A stretch of 64,000 nt of DNA from Thiorhodovibrio winogradskyi (GTDB lineage: Bacteria; Pseudomonadota; Gammaproteobacteria; Chromatiales; Chromatiaceae), in assembly GCF_036208045.1 (NCBI RefSeq), contig NZ_CP121472.1, forward strand, positions 2,243,531 through 2,307,530. The letters run 5' to 3'. A program made the position numbers and the translations under genes. Within the stretch, counting starts at the first letter, position 1. Each line of letters starts with the position of its first letter. This document shows positions 43,863 to 52,840 of the stretch, piece after piece. Under the pieces are notes generated by a model. The model worked only from the letters and a program-made list of their open reading frames with translations, ran no database searches and was not told the origin of the DNA.

Positions 43863-45266
43863 ATGTTGAACCCATTCATGAAACCCATGCCCCGCTTGTC
43901 GCGCCCTGTTTGCCACGCCCTGCTGGCGCTGCTGCTGACCCTGACGTTTTCGCCCGCCGCACCCGCCGAGACGCCGGAGCTTGCGCGCTTGATCGAACAG
44001 GCCAAGCAGGCGCAAGCGGCGGCACGCGAGCACCAGGCCGCGCGCGAAGCCGACTTCGAGCGGCAGTGGGAGGCCATCGCCGCGGAATACCAACCGTTCA
44101 AGGACGCCGTGGAGGCCCAGCAAGAACAAGTCGATGCCCTGGAGGCGCGCCAGCAGGCGCTCGCCGCCCAGGTCGCCCAAGCGCGCAAGGCTTTGACGGA
44201 TCGCCTGGGCCCCTACGCCGGCCTATTCGAAGTGGCGCGCCAGCAGGCCGCCGAGCTTGAGCGCCAGTTGCGCGACTCACTGATCGACACCGAACAGCCG
44301 CGCCGCACTGAGGGCCTCGCCCGGCTCGCCGAGGGCGAGCAGCTGCCGGAACCCGAGCAACTGAACGGTTTGCTGGTCACGCTGCTGGAAGCCCTTCAAG
44401 CCCAAAGCGAGGTCAAGACCTTCACCGCGCCGGTGATCCAGGCGAGCGGCGGCGAGGCGCGGGTCGCGGTCACGCGCATTGGTTCCTTTGTCGCCCTGCA
44501 TGCCGGGCGCTATCTCGACTACCGCGTGGAGGACAACTCACTCCGGGAACTCGGGCGCCAACCCGGTGGCCGCTACCGCCAGGCCGCCCGGGCGGTCGAG
44601 GAGGCCGCGCCCGGGCAAGTGATCACCGGCGCCATCGATCCGTCGCGCGGAGCCATCCTCGGCCTGCTGGTGCAGACGCCCAACCTGATGGAACGCTTGC
44701 GCCAGGGCGGTCTGGTCGGTTATCTGATCCTTGGGCTGGCGGCGGTGGGCGGGTTGTTGGCGGTGGTGCGCATCCTGCACCTGCGCCTGACCCTGGCGCG
44801 CGTTCGCCGTCAGTTGGAGCGCGCTGACCGGCTCCAGCCCAACAATCCGCTCGGGCGGGTACTTCTCGCGCTCCAGGAGATTAAGCCCGGCAGCGATCTG
44901 GAGCTGATGGAACACCGGCTCGATCAAGCCATTCTGGAGGAAACCCCGCGCCTCAATCGAGGTCTGACGCTGCTGAAACTGCTCGCCGCCATCGCCCCAC
45001 TGATGGGGCTGCTTGGCACTGTGGTGGGGATGATTCTCACCTTCCAGGCCATCAGTCTCTATGGCGCCGGGGATCCCAAGCTGATGGCCGGCGGCATCTC
45101 CCAAGCCCTGGTCACCACGGTGCTGGGGCTGATCACCGCCATCCCGCTGCTGCTGCTGCATAGCTTCGCCAACGGCAGCCGGCGGCGCATCGAGGAGATC
45201 CTGGAAGAACAAGCCGTCGCCCTGGTGGCGCGACAACTGGAGGGCGGCCAGGCCGGGGACGCATGA
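43863..45266 (+). CDS. ttpC: TtpC-like ExbB with periplasmic coiled coil (operon 1)
   Basis: A 467-residue protein. Signal peptide (ending APA), then about 230 residues of Gln/Ala/Glu-rich coiled coil and a small domain, a membrane helix (GYLILGLAAVGGLLAVVRIL) and a MotA/TolQ/ExbB domain with IAPLMGLLGTVVGMILTFQA and ITAIPLLLLHSFAN. This is the layout of Vibrio TtpC, needed for TonB2 energisation. It overlaps exbB2 by ATGA. Confidence 0.88.
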   Translation: MLNPFMKPMPRLSRPVCHALLALLLTLTFSPAAPAETPELARLIEQAKQAQAAAREHQAAREADFERQWEAIAAEYQPFKDAVEAQQEQVDALEARQQALAAQVAQARKALTDRLGPYAGLFEVARQQAAELERQLRDSLIDTEQPRRTEGLARLAEGEQLPEPEQLNGLLVTLLEALQAQSEVKTFTAPVIQASGGEARVAVTRIGSFVALHAGRYLDYRVEDNSLRELGRQPGGRYRQAARAVEEAAPGQVITGAIDPSRGAILGLLVQTPNLMERLRQGGLVGYLILGLAAVGGLLAVVRILHLRLTLARVRRQLERADRLQPNNPLGRVLLALQEIKPGSDLELMEHRLDQAILEETPRLNRGLTLLKLLAAIAPLMGLLGTVVGMILTFQAISLYGAGDPKLMAGGISQALVTTVLGLITAIPLLLLHSFANGSRRRIEEILEEQAVALVARQLEGGQAGDA

Positions 45267-45877
45267 ACGCGGTGCTGGAACAGCTTCATCCGCGGTTGCT
45301 GGGCATCAGCGATTTGCAGGATTTTCTTGAACTCGGCGGGCCGGTGTTGCTGCTGGTGTTGGGAGCCGGTTTGCTGCTGTGGTTTCTGGTATTTGAGCAC
45401 TTGCTGTATCTGGCCTGGGGCCAAAAGCAGGATCTGCGCGAGATCGAGCATCAGTGGCGGGCGCGCGCCGAGCACCAGAGTTGGCATGCGCGGCGAGTGC
45501 GTCAAGGCTTAATCAGCGAGCTGCGTCAGCGCGCCTGGCGCCACTTTCATCTGATCAAGACCCTGATCGCCCTGGCCCCCCTGCTGGGCCTGCTCGGCAC
45601 CGTGACCGGCATGCTCGAAGTCTTCGACGTGCTGGCGCTGACAGGTTCCGCCAACCCCCGCGCCTTGGCGGCCGGGATTTCGCGCGCGACCATTCCCACC
45701 ATGGCGGGCATGGTGATGGCGCTGTCGGGGCTCTATGCCGCCGCCCTGCTGGAGAGCTGGATCAAGCGCCGGCTGCGCCGGATCGACAACCAATTCTCCT
45801 TGACGGCAGACCCTCCGGAGCAGACCTCAAACAACAACCCCGATCTAGCCCCCAAGGTGATCCATGCGACGCCGTAG
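45263..45877 (+). CDS. exbB2: ExbB2 proton-channel protein (operon 1)
   Basis: A 204-residue MotA/TolQ/ExbB protein with three helices: residues about 25-48, then LIALAPLLGLLGTVTGMLEV and TIPTMAGMVMALSGLYAAAL. It forms the proton channel with ExbD2 that drives TonB2. The 3' end overlaps exbD2 by 14 bp. Confidence 0.92.
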   Translation: MNAVLEQLHPRLLGISDLQDFLELGGPVLLLVLGAGLLLWFLVFEHLLYLAWGQKQDLREIEHQWRARAEHQSWHARRVRQGLISELRQRAWRHFHLIKTLIALAPLLGLLGTVTGMLEVFDVLALTGSANPRALAAGISRATIPTMAGMVMALSGLYAAALLESWIKRRLRRIDNQFSLTADPPEQTSNNNPDLAPKVIHATP

Positions 45878-46265
45878 ACACCTCGACACCGACGACAGCA
45901 GCATCGACCTCACCCCCATGTTGGATGTGGTGTTCATCATGCTGATCTTTTTTATCGTCACCGCCACCTTCGTCAAGGAAAGCGGTGTCGAGTTCGCGCG
46001 CCCGGTGGCGGCCACCGCCGAGGATCGTGACACCTCGACTCTGTTCATCGGCATCGATGCCCAACAACGCATCTGGATTGACCGCCGCCAGGTTGAGCTG
46101 GCGGCGGTGCGAGCGCTGGTGGAACAAGCCGCCAAAGAGCATCCCCACGGCGGGGCGGTGATTCAAGCCGATGTCTCGGTCGATACCGGATTGCTGGTTC
46201 AGGTGCTCGATCACCTGCGCCTGGCCGGCATCGACAAGGTGGCGGTGGCGGCTGAGCGCCCCTAG
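45864..46265 (+). CDS. exbD2: ExbD2 (operon 1)
   Basis: A 133-residue protein with the ExbD signature IDLTPMLDVVFIMLIFFIVT; the Asp in PMLDVVF is the proton-carrying residue. A periplasmic domain follows (VIQADVSVDTGLLVQVLDHL). Nearly identical to its paralogue in operon 2. Confidence 0.94.
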   Translation: MRRRRHLDTDDSSIDLTPMLDVVFIMLIFFIVTATFVKESGVEFARPVAATAEDRDTSTLFIGIDAQQRIWIDRRQVELAAVRALVEQAAKEHPHGGAVIQADVSVDTGLLVQVLDHLRLAGIDKVAVAAERP

Positions 46266-46283
46266 CCCGAGCTGCGCGCGTCC

Positions 46284-46994
46284 ATGCATCCGCTGCTGCG
46301 AACCCTCGGCGCCCTGCCACTCGCCTTGGCCGCCATCCTGACGCTGGTGTGGCTGATGCAGACCCTGATCAGCCCACGCACCCAGGACACGCAACAGCCG
46401 CCGTTCGCGCCCAAGCTCGTCTATGTGATGGAGCCCGCGACGCGCGCCACCGAAGTGCCCCAAGCCGTCACCGAACCCCCGCCGCCAGCGGAGCCGCGAC
46501 CCGAGCCCCCCGAGCCGCCCGAACCACTGGAACCCGAACCCCTGCCCGAGCCGCTCGAACTGCCCTTGGACCCCCGACCCTTGGATCTGCCGGCGGTGGA
46601 ACAGCCACCCGAGCCCAAGCCCAAGCCGCGCGCGCAACCCGCGATCCAGCCCCAGCCGGCCAGCCCGCCGAGGCCCAGGCCTCAGCCGGCTGCCACACCC
46701 AGGCCGCCCGCGCCCAAGCCCGCCGCGCCCGCCACCTTCAACCGGCGCCCCATCGCCGCGCCGCGGCCCAGTTATCCCGCCACCGCCAAGCGCCGGCGAA
46801 TCGAGGGTACTGTGACGGTGCGGTTCACCGTCACCCGCCAGGGTCTGGTGCGCGACCCGCAAGTGATCGCGGCCCATCCGTCCGGTGTCTTCGAACAGGC
46901 GGCGCTGGAGGCCATCCGACGCTGGCGCTTCCGCCCACAAGCGGCGGATTTTCCTGGCGTGACCCAAAAGATCCGCTTCAGTCTCCGCAACTAG
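46284..46994 (+). CDS. tonB2: TonB2 (operon 1)
   Basis: A 236-residue protein: one N-terminal helix (LAAILTLVWLMQTLI), a long Pro/Glu then Pro/Lys-rich rod (residues about 60-155) and a TonB C-terminal domain with PSYPATAKRRRIEGTVTVRF and ALEAIRRWRF. It transmits proton-motive force to outer-membrane receptors such as those in this window. Confidence 0.93.
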   Translation: MHPLLRTLGALPLALAAILTLVWLMQTLISPRTQDTQQPPFAPKLVYVMEPATRATEVPQAVTEPPPPAEPRPEPPEPPEPLEPEPLPEPLELPLDPRPLDLPAVEQPPEPKPKPRAQPAIQPQPASPPRPRPQPAATPRPPAPKPAAPATFNRRPIAAPRPSYPATAKRRRIEGTVTVRFTVTRQGLVRDPQVIAAHPSGVFEQAALEAIRRWRFRPQAADFPGVTQKIRFSLRN

Positions 46995-47025
46995 TTTCAC
47001 CGAGGTGCCCGACGAGGCCAGGACG

Positions 47026-48282
47026 ATGAACCATTCGCGAATGTCCCCACAGCGATTTCTCCCGCTGATTGTGCTGCTGCTCGCGGCCAGCGTCGAGGCC
47101 GCGCCGGTGATCGGCGCCGCGCTCCAGGCGCCCTTGCAACAGGTCATCCGCCATCTTGAGCAGAACCGCCCCGCGGCGGCCATCGACGCCTTGCGGGACT
47201 TGCAGCAACGCCAGCCTCTGAGCCATTACGAGCAGGCCAGCCTGCAACGGTTTCTTGGTCAGGCCTATTTCCAGGGCGAGCAGCCGGAATTGGCCATTCA
47301 AGCATTTGAGCAGTCGCTCGCTTCCGAGGCGCTGACGCGCGCTGAACAACAGGACATTCGCTACCTGCTAGGCCAGCTCTACCTCAAGCAAGACCGTCCC
47401 CGACTGGCCATCGAGCAACTGCGCGGCCTTGATCCGGGCGACTATCCTCGCGCCGCCTCCTACCTTTGGCGGGCGCAGACCGCCACCGGTGCCCATGACG
47501 AGGCCATCGCGACGGCGCAGCGGCTGTTGCAGGGCAAATCCCGCCCCGCGCCGGATGACATCAACCATCTGTTGGCGCTGTATCGCCAAGCCGAGCGCCC
47601 GGAGCCGGCCAGGGCGCTTGCCCGCGAAGCGGTGGGCTGGTACCCCGCCGAGCGCCGCTACTGGCAGGAACTGGCCCGGCTGCAGCTGCAACTGGGCGAA
47701 AAGCGCGCGGCTGCGGCAACCCTGCAAACGATGGAACGCCTGGGCCTGGCGCTGACGGCACAGGAACGCGACCGCCTGATCAGACTCTACCTGCACCTCG
47801 ACGCGCCGCTCAAGGCCGCCGAGTTGCTGGAACAAGGGCTGGCCGATGGAGACCCGCGGAACAACGCCCAGCATCGAGCACGTCTCGCCGCGGCCTGGCT
47901 GCAAGCACGCGCCTGGCAGCAGGCGGAGCGGGAATTGGAAGCGCTTGTCGCCGAACAACCGCGGACCGACCCCGACCGACTCGCGGACCTGGCCTATTGC
48001 CACTACCAGCAAGGGCACTGGAACCAGGCCATCGCCAACTATCGCCAGGCCTTGGCCGCCGGTCGGCCAGCCGACCCGGGAAGGGCCTGGCTCCTGCTCG
48101 GCATCGCCGCCATCAAGGCGAAGGATGGTGATACCGCACAAGCCGCCTTGCAAGAGGCCGAGGCTTATCCGCGGCAACATCAGCAGGCGAATCAGTGGCT
48201 TTCGTTCCTGCGCTTGCAGCCCGACCTGAATAGGGAGTCGGCAGTTGACGCGTCTGATGGGCGGCTCGCTGGACGTGGATAG
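47026..48282 (+). CDS. Periplasmic TPR protein of TonB2 operon 1
   Basis: A 418-residue protein with signal peptide (ending SVEA) and about ten TPR-like helical repeats, for example QPELAIQAFEQSLAS and HYQQGHWNQAIANYRQALAA. TPR proteins end TonB2 operons in Vibrio and relatives. The last 15 or so residues (from about codon 404, AVDASDGRLAGRG) come from fused foreign sequence: at about 48,240 the DNA becomes a histidine-kinase fragment in another frame. Confidence 0.85.
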   Translation: MNHSRMSPQRFLPLIVLLLAASVEAAPVIGAALQAPLQQVIRHLEQNRPAAAIDALRDLQQRQPLSHYEQASLQRFLGQAYFQGEQPELAIQAFEQSLASEALTRAEQQDIRYLLGQLYLKQDRPRLAIEQLRGLDPGDYPRAASYLWRAQTATGAHDEAIATAQRLLQGKSRPAPDDINHLLALYRQAERPEPARALAREAVGWYPAERRYWQELARLQLQLGEKRAAAATLQTMERLGLALTAQERDRLIRLYLHLDAPLKAAELLEQGLADGDPRNNAQHRARLAAAWLQARAWQQAERELEALVAEQPRTDPDRLADLAYCHYQQGHWNQAIANYRQALAAGRPADPGRAWLLLGIAAIKAKDGDTAQAALQEAEAYPRQHQQANQWLSFLRLQPDLNRESAVDASDGRLAGRG

Positions 48283-48580
48283 CGAGCCGGGTCTGGGCAG
48301 CTGCTTCGAGACGCGGCTGCCGTTGCCGGCGACCGCGACACCAGAACGCCATCTAACGATGCTTTGCGTGACCAGGCTCAGGCCCGATGCGAGCGCGCCC
48401 GCGCCGGCGAACCGGATGCGCTTCAGGATGCCGCCCCCCTGGCCGGCGCGTTGGAATACATCCGTCAAAGCGACATCAAATGGGCACTGAGTTGTTCACC
48501 CATCAGCGGATTTTGCCCCAGGGTTGCAATGGGCAGCCGCAGGCGGCCGGGAAGAGAGTGCTGAACACTGATCATGAAAA
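48240..48580. pseudogene. Scrap region: histidine-kinase and P1B-ATPase remnants
   Basis: 48,245-48,345 reads LMGGSLDVDSEPGLGSCFET then RLPLP, the G2 box end of a histidine-kinase ATPase domain not present elsewhere in the window. 48,350-48,480 has an unplaced coding-like stretch (ALEYIRQSDIKWALS). 48,525-48,580 (GGGCAGCCGCAGGCGGCCGG) matches the antisense start of the P1B ATPase gene near 26,535-26,590. Confidence 0.6.
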
Positions 48581-48582
48581 AG

Positions 48583-49085
48583 AGGAAGCCAGGACCATGC
48601 TCGGATCCTAAACTGCCGGGTCATCTCGCAAGCGCGCATCAATACGGCTGGAGTCGTGCGACTGGTGTCGGCACGGGTTTTCTGGGTGCGCCGTCCTCCA
48701 CAATCCAATCTCGCGCGAAAATCTCGAATTCCAGTGGTCGGGCATAAAGGTATCCTTGGTGCGGTTGACAGCCCACGGCCAGGGCGATGATGGCGCGCAC
48801 CACCGCATCGCCATTGCCGCCCTGGCCGAGTTCCTGGACGAAGGAGCGGTCAATTTTCAGCGTATCGAGCGGAAAGCGCCTGAGATGAGATTCCCAAGCA
48901 ACGAATAGCCGGTGCGGAAATCGTCCAGCGCGATGGCCACGCCCAGTTCATGCAAGGCGTTGAGATTGTCGAGAACGCTGGCGGCTCTGGACATCGTCCA
49001 GCAGCGCCAGATCTGGCATCAGCGATTGCAAGGAGGCGAGCGCCGCCTCGCCACTCGCCGCTTCCGCGATCTGGACATTGACAGC
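48583..49085 (-). pseudogene. Flavodoxin tail and scrambled REC-EAL relic (copy C)
   Basis: A flavodoxin tail piece (GAGGAAGCCAGGACCATGCT) is followed from about 48,650 by the 3' part of the REC-EAL gene with deletions of the catalytic AEGIE region, then at about 48,995 by a piece of its REC domain. The order of pieces shows at least two internal deletions. Confidence 0.7.
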
Positions 49086-49312
49086 CTTTGCCGCGATTGA
49101 ATGACGCAGTCGTGTTTGTGACAGGATAGTTCCCTCAACAAGGTCCAGCGCCGGCTGCGCCGCGAAGGCGGTCCGGACAGAAAGGCGTCCCACAGCCAGG
49201 CACACAGCCGCTCCCGCAGCCTGCATGCTGGTTGCGCGGACTGGGGTGGGGGTGCCTGATGGCTGCTGGACTTGGCGTCATAAGGCCGTCTGCGGTTATT
49301 ACTGTGTTTCAT
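49019..49312 (-). CDS. 90-aa-type small protein (copy C)
   Basis: A 97-residue frame beginning MKHSNNRRRPYDAKSS with core RLRERLCAWLWDAFLSGPPS and RRSRRWTLLRELSC. The last 25 residues come from the adjoining REC relic, so the natural C-terminus has been lost. Confidence 0.35.
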   Translation of the reverse strand: MKHSNNRRRPYDAKSSSHQAPPPQSAQPACRLRERLCAWLWDAFLSGPPSRRSRRWTLLRELSCHKHDCVIQSRQRLSMSRSRKRRVARRRSPPCNR

Positions 49313-49329
49313 GCGGTGCACTTCTCTCC

Positions 49330-50109
49330 AGGAAAGTCTGATGACTGTTCGGGGTCACTCCCGAGGTGGCCTTGGTGAGCGAATGGGACGGCTTTGCTGA
49401 CTTGTGTTTTGGCTTGGCTTTCTGACCGGTCATCAAGGATCTCCTCGCCAGGTTCAGGTCATCCCAGGCCATCACCGCGTCGCGGCCGTTGCGCTTGACC
49501 CAATAAAGCGCCTCGTCGGCGCGTCTGAGGATCTCCTGGCTGGAACTGGGCCTCGGCCCCTTCTTTGAAGAAGTCGATGTCCAGGATGACCACGGCGAAG
49601 GCGGCGCCATGGCGCCGGGAGTAGGCCAGGCTGGCATCCATGCGCTCCCAGAAATAGCGCGAGTTGTAGAGTCCGGTCAGGCGGTCTGTGATGGCTTCGC
49701 GGCGCATGGATTCATTCAGGGCGAGAATGCGCTCGGACTGACGATAAACCATTTCCTCGCGCGTGCGGATGCCGGCGCGCATGCGCTCAATGTCCCGTTT
49801 GAGGCGGTTCAGCTCGTTCTCGTCATCCGGGTCGTGGGGCTCGGGCGCGATCTTGATTGGCACGCGAAAATTGCCCTGCTTGAGCCCGGTCAACACGGAT
49901 TGAATCTCGCGGATGTCGCGTTCGGCCATCCAAGGCATGAAAAAGGGCAGCAAGGCATGGATGGCGACCAGGTTCAGCAGGGTGAAGATGCCCAGAAATT
50001 CGAGATGCACGACATTCAAGCCGAACAGCAGCGGCCCGAAGGCGGCGTAGCCGAGCAGCAGAATGACGAACACTGCCAGGCGTTCGCGGTTTATCAGACG
50101 CAGTTGCAT
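49330..50109 (-). pseudogene. GGDEF gene relic, N-terminal half (copy C)
   Basis: Membrane helices, HAMP-like linker and DRLTGLYNSRYFWERMD are preserved, up to DIDFFKE at about 49,565. A deletion and frameshift then remove the GGEEF site; the old C-terminal tail resumes out of frame. Not a functional cyclase. Confidence 0.8.
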
Positions 50110-50151
50110 CGCAATTCTAGGCGAACGAGCGACGGGCGTGGTTGTTGAAGC

Positions 50152-50397
50152 TCAGCGATGCACGCCTGGGGTGATCACGGGCCATTGCCTGGAAAGGGAT
50201 TCTGCCGGTGGCAACCACAGCAAGCCGGCCAGTACCAGCCCGACAATCACGACCGAGGTGAGCATGGAATGGCCGTGCCGCCCGCGAATCGCTGGTGAGC
50301 GCAAGCGCGGGCCATGAGGCGCGCGCGGGAGTTGATTGATCCTGGGGCATCTTGAGTGCTTGCGGTTGGTGGTGGGCATGGTCAGCAGGGTTGGCAT
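50152..50397 (-). CDS. Small membrane protein (copy C)
   Basis: An 81-residue protein with GGGAGT site; Pro/Arg-rich first half, helix MLTSVVIVGLVLAGLLWLPP near the end. It is longer than the copy-A form by an Arg-rich insert (PHGPRLRSPAIRGRHGHS). It lies divergent to the 117-aa gene across the Fur-like box. Confidence 0.5.
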   Translation of the reverse strand: MPTLLTMPTTNRKHSRCPRINQLPRAPHGPRLRSPAIRGRHGHSMLTSVVIVGLVLAGLLWLPPAESLSRQWPVITPGVHR

Positions 50398-50483
50398 CGC
50401 TTGGACTCCCGTGGTGGTTTAAAACAAGGTGAAATTTTCGGCTAGACGGCTTGACAGACGCGAACTGGCACAGTAACCTAAAC

Positions 50484-50496
50484 ACGAATCATTCGC
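50484..50496. promoter_or_regulatory. Fur-like box ACGAATCATTCGC (copy C)
   Basis: One mismatch from the palindrome. It lies before the 117-aa and HemS-like genes and, in the other direction, before the small membrane gene. Confidence 0.6.
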
Positions 50497-50617
50497 AAGA
50501 ACTATTTTGTTGGCTGATTGCGGCTGTCGCCACGCCCCGTCCCCCACGCCCCGTCCGCCATGGGCTTGACGCCAGTCGGTTGCGCTGCATTGATCCTTGA
50601 TCACAGGAGATTTCGCC

Positions 50618-50971
50618 ATGCCCGCTGATGATCCGAAAACCACCGCCAATCCCTTTTCCACGCACGCCCTGGCCGCAACGCCGGCGCAAGATCGGGAAGC
50701 GCCCGACCCCAGCACGGCGGTAGACGCCCTCTGGCTAGAGGATGTCACGCGCGCGCAAACCGCCGATTCGCTAAGACAAAGAGCCGCGACCTTGCTTCAA
50801 GGCTATCTGCGCGCCCCTTCTCGCCAACTGGCCGAACAGTTGGGCGCCTGCTTCGCGAGTCTTGCCTGGCATCCCGAGGTGTGCCGCGATCCGCGCTGCC
50901 ATTGCGCCTATCGCGGCCTGGTACGCCATTGGTTCTGGCTGGCGGGTTCGGGTGGTTGCCAGCCAGGTTGA
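50618..50971 (+). CDS. 117-aa protein preceding a HemS-like gene
   Basis: A 117-residue soluble protein with a CAGGAGA site. The N-terminus MPADDPKTTANPFSTHALAA is shared with the relics of copies A and B; the rest has a helical segment (LRQRAATLLQGYLRAPSRQL) and a Cys/His/Trp-rich end (DPRCHCAYRGLVRHWFWLAG). I do not recognise the family. It is 112 bp before the HemS-like gene and shares its Fur-like box, so a heme-related role is a reasonable guess. Confidence 0.6.
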   Translation: MPADDPKTTANPFSTHALAATPAQDREAPDPSTAVDALWLEDVTRAQTADSLRQRAATLLQGYLRAPSRQLAEQLGACFASLAWHPEVCRDPRCHCAYRGLVRHWFWLAGSGGCQPG

Positions 50972-51083
50972 GGCAAGGAGCGCCCCGGTCAATTTGCTTT
51001 CATCCCAACGGCTTTCAGTCGATAGGCCTTCATTCTCCTTCAATCTCTTTCATTCCATGGACATGATCAGAGAGGCTCACAGC

Positions 51084-51953
51084 ATGTTCGCACGACCCTA
51101 TGGCGCCTTCGGGGGATCAATCGGCACCCGCGTTGGGCAATCGGTGACCGCACCAGCCCCGCCCCAGATTGACTTGTCCCCTTCCTTCGACTCCCAACGC
51201 TGGGCGCGTGCCAGCGCCTTGCTGGCCGATCTTGGCTGCCTAGGGCCGCTGTGGATGGAGGTGGGCAACACGGCGCTCAGGCTGGCGATGCCGGCGCCGG
51301 TGCCGTTACGCCTCGCGCCAAATGGTGCCGCGCGCGCGACGATTGGCGATGGCGGCTCCTTGTACTGGCTACCCCGGCAATGGATGTGGCTGTGGGGGGT
51401 GCCAGGCGGGCAGACGCTTAGCATCGAGGACGCGGCAGGGGAGACCCTGCTAAAGCTCGTCCCGCGACGGCCGACACCAGGCTTTGCTTTCGCCCATGCG
51501 GCCCTGCTGAAGGCTTACGGTGGCGGGCCGCGCATCTGGCTGGATATGGCGCCCAACACCGGCTGCCAGCCGCTGCGTGATGCTGGCGCGCATCCGGTGT
51601 GGAGCCTGCTCGCCCAGACGGGCGCCGCCGGCACGCAGGACGCGAGCGTCGCCGATCTGGCGGAACTAAGCGGCATGCTCGCGCTCGACCCCAACCGTCC
51701 GCGGGCCATGGGGGAGGCCATCGCCGTGGACCCCAGTCTGGTCGCGGGTCTACTCGATATCTGCACCGACCAGTACCAGGCGATTTGGTGCGCGATGGGC
51801 AATGCGGGCGTGCTCGTGACGCGAAACCTGCAGCTCGCGCACGCCCAGTCTCACGGCGGTAGGCGTTGGCTGCGCGGGCGGGATGTGGCCATCAGCCTGG
51901 ATCCCGAGGGACTGGATTCCGCCTGGGTGGTAGAACGCGATGGCGTTCACTAG
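51084..51953 (+). CDS. HemS/ChuS-like heme-handling protein
   Basis: A 289-residue soluble protein with GAGAGG 9 bp upstream of the chosen ATG (51063 is possible). Two regions look like the HemS fold: SLYWLPRQWMWLWG with LSIEDAAGETLLKLV, and AMGNAGVLVTRNLQ with ISLDPEGLDSAWVVERDG, matching the order and spacing of FVGNPG...LDP...AWVV in HemS/ChuS. It ends right after AWVVERDGVH, so the final strand of HemS (SLELFDxxG) is missing. HemS proteins bind or degrade heme in the cytoplasm. The similarity is from memory and moderate. Confidence 0.52.
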   Translation: MFARPYGAFGGSIGTRVGQSVTAPAPPQIDLSPSFDSQRWARASALLADLGCLGPLWMEVGNTALRLAMPAPVPLRLAPNGAARATIGDGGSLYWLPRQWMWLWGVPGGQTLSIEDAAGETLLKLVPRRPTPGFAFAHAALLKAYGGGPRIWLDMAPNTGCQPLRDAGAHPVWSLLAQTGAAGTQDASVADLAELSGMLALDPNRPRAMGEAIAVDPSLVAGLLDICTDQYQAIWCAMGNAGVLVTRNLQLAHAQSHGGRRWLRGRDVAISLDPEGLDSAWVVERDGVH

Positions 51954-51976
51954 TTACGGCACTGAGGAATATGAAC

Positions 51977-51991
51977 TGTTATGCTATAACA
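51977..51991 (+). promoter_or_regulatory. Zur-type box before TonB2 operon 2
   Basis: TGTTATGCTATAACA is a perfect inverted repeat of TGTTAT/ATAACA around GCT, the same arms as the Zur box of the zinc receptor operon. It lies 37 bp before the DUF3450 start, where it would block transcription when zinc is plentiful. Confidence 0.72.
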
Positions 51992-52028
51992 ACTTCCTTT
52001 GTGTTTATTTGCCGTATTTAGGGACTCC

Positions 52029-52832
52029 ATGTTGTATCCGTCAAAGCTGTCGATCCACCATCTTGCCGGCGGTCTCCCGCTATTACTCTGGTTGTTGACT
52101 GGACCGTCGGTCAGCGCCGAGACAGGGGCGGCAGAGAGGCTTCAGACCGTTGAACTCGATGCGCTCAATGAGGAAATTGCCTCGCAACAGACCATCAATC
52201 GGCTGGATAACGAAACTCGCCGCATGACGGATGAGTACTGGGCGCTGCTGGCGCGCCAGGCACAACTGACCCGGCGCGAGGCAGCGCTGGAGGCGGAACT
52301 CCGAGGCCAGGTCGAGACGCTTCAGACGCTGCGACAACAGTTGCCTCGGGTTCCACCGGATGCGGATCTCGATGCCTTTCTGCAGCAACTGGTGGAGGCG
52401 CTCGATGCCTTCATTCGCGCCGATCTGCCGTTTCAGCGCGAAGACCGGCTCAAGCGGGTCGCGCGGCTTGCTCGACTGCTCGAACAGCCCGAGACGAGCC
52501 CGGCCGAGCGGTTGCGCCAGATTCTGTTCGCCTATCAGCAGGAGTTGGAATACGGGCGCACCATCGAGTCCTATGATGGCCAATTGACCGACCAGTCCGA
52601 CCAGTCCGACCAGTCCGACGACGGCGAGCAGCCTTGGGTGAGCTACCTGCGTTACGGTCGGGTGGCGCTGGTCTACCAGCATCTGGATGGCCAGCGTGGC
52701 GCTTGGTGGGATCGGGAATCGGGTCGCTGGCAGCCGCTGGAGCCGGCGCTCAACCGCGAGGTGCGCCGCGCCATTCGCATCGCCCGCAAGCAGTTGCCGC
52801 CCGATTTGGTGCTGGCGCCGCTGCGCAAATAG
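52029..52832 (+). CDS. DUF3450 protein, intact (TonB2 operon 2)
   Basis: A 267-residue periplasmic protein: signal peptide ending SVSA, coiled coil (residues about 30-110), then DLDAFLQQLVEALDAFIRAD and YLRYGRVALVYQHLDGQRG. Gln occupies the position that is a stop in operon 1. A 9-bp repeat (GACCAGTCC, three units from 52590) gives DQSDQSDQSD. First gene of the operon, directly behind the Zur-type box. Confidence 0.88.
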   Translation: MLYPSKLSIHHLAGGLPLLLWLLTGPSVSAETGAAERLQTVELDALNEEIASQQTINRLDNETRRMTDEYWALLARQAQLTRREAALEAELRGQVETLQTLRQQLPRVPPDADLDAFLQQLVEALDAFIRADLPFQREDRLKRVARLARLLEQPETSPAERLRQILFAYQQELEYGRTIESYDGQLTDQSDQSDQSDDGEQPWVSYLRYGRVALVYQHLDGQRGAWWDRESGRWQPLEPALNREVRRAIRIARKQLPPDLVLAPLRK

Positions 52833-52840
52833 GAGGCGCC

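Larger units (their letters stand above)
48583..50990. repeat. Duplicated segment, copy C
   Basis: This copy keeps the 90-aa gene, the N-terminal half of the GGDEF gene, the small membrane gene, the Fur-like box and the only intact 117-aa gene. The secreted, cytochrome, azurin and Spy-like genes are deleted. Confidence 0.78.
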
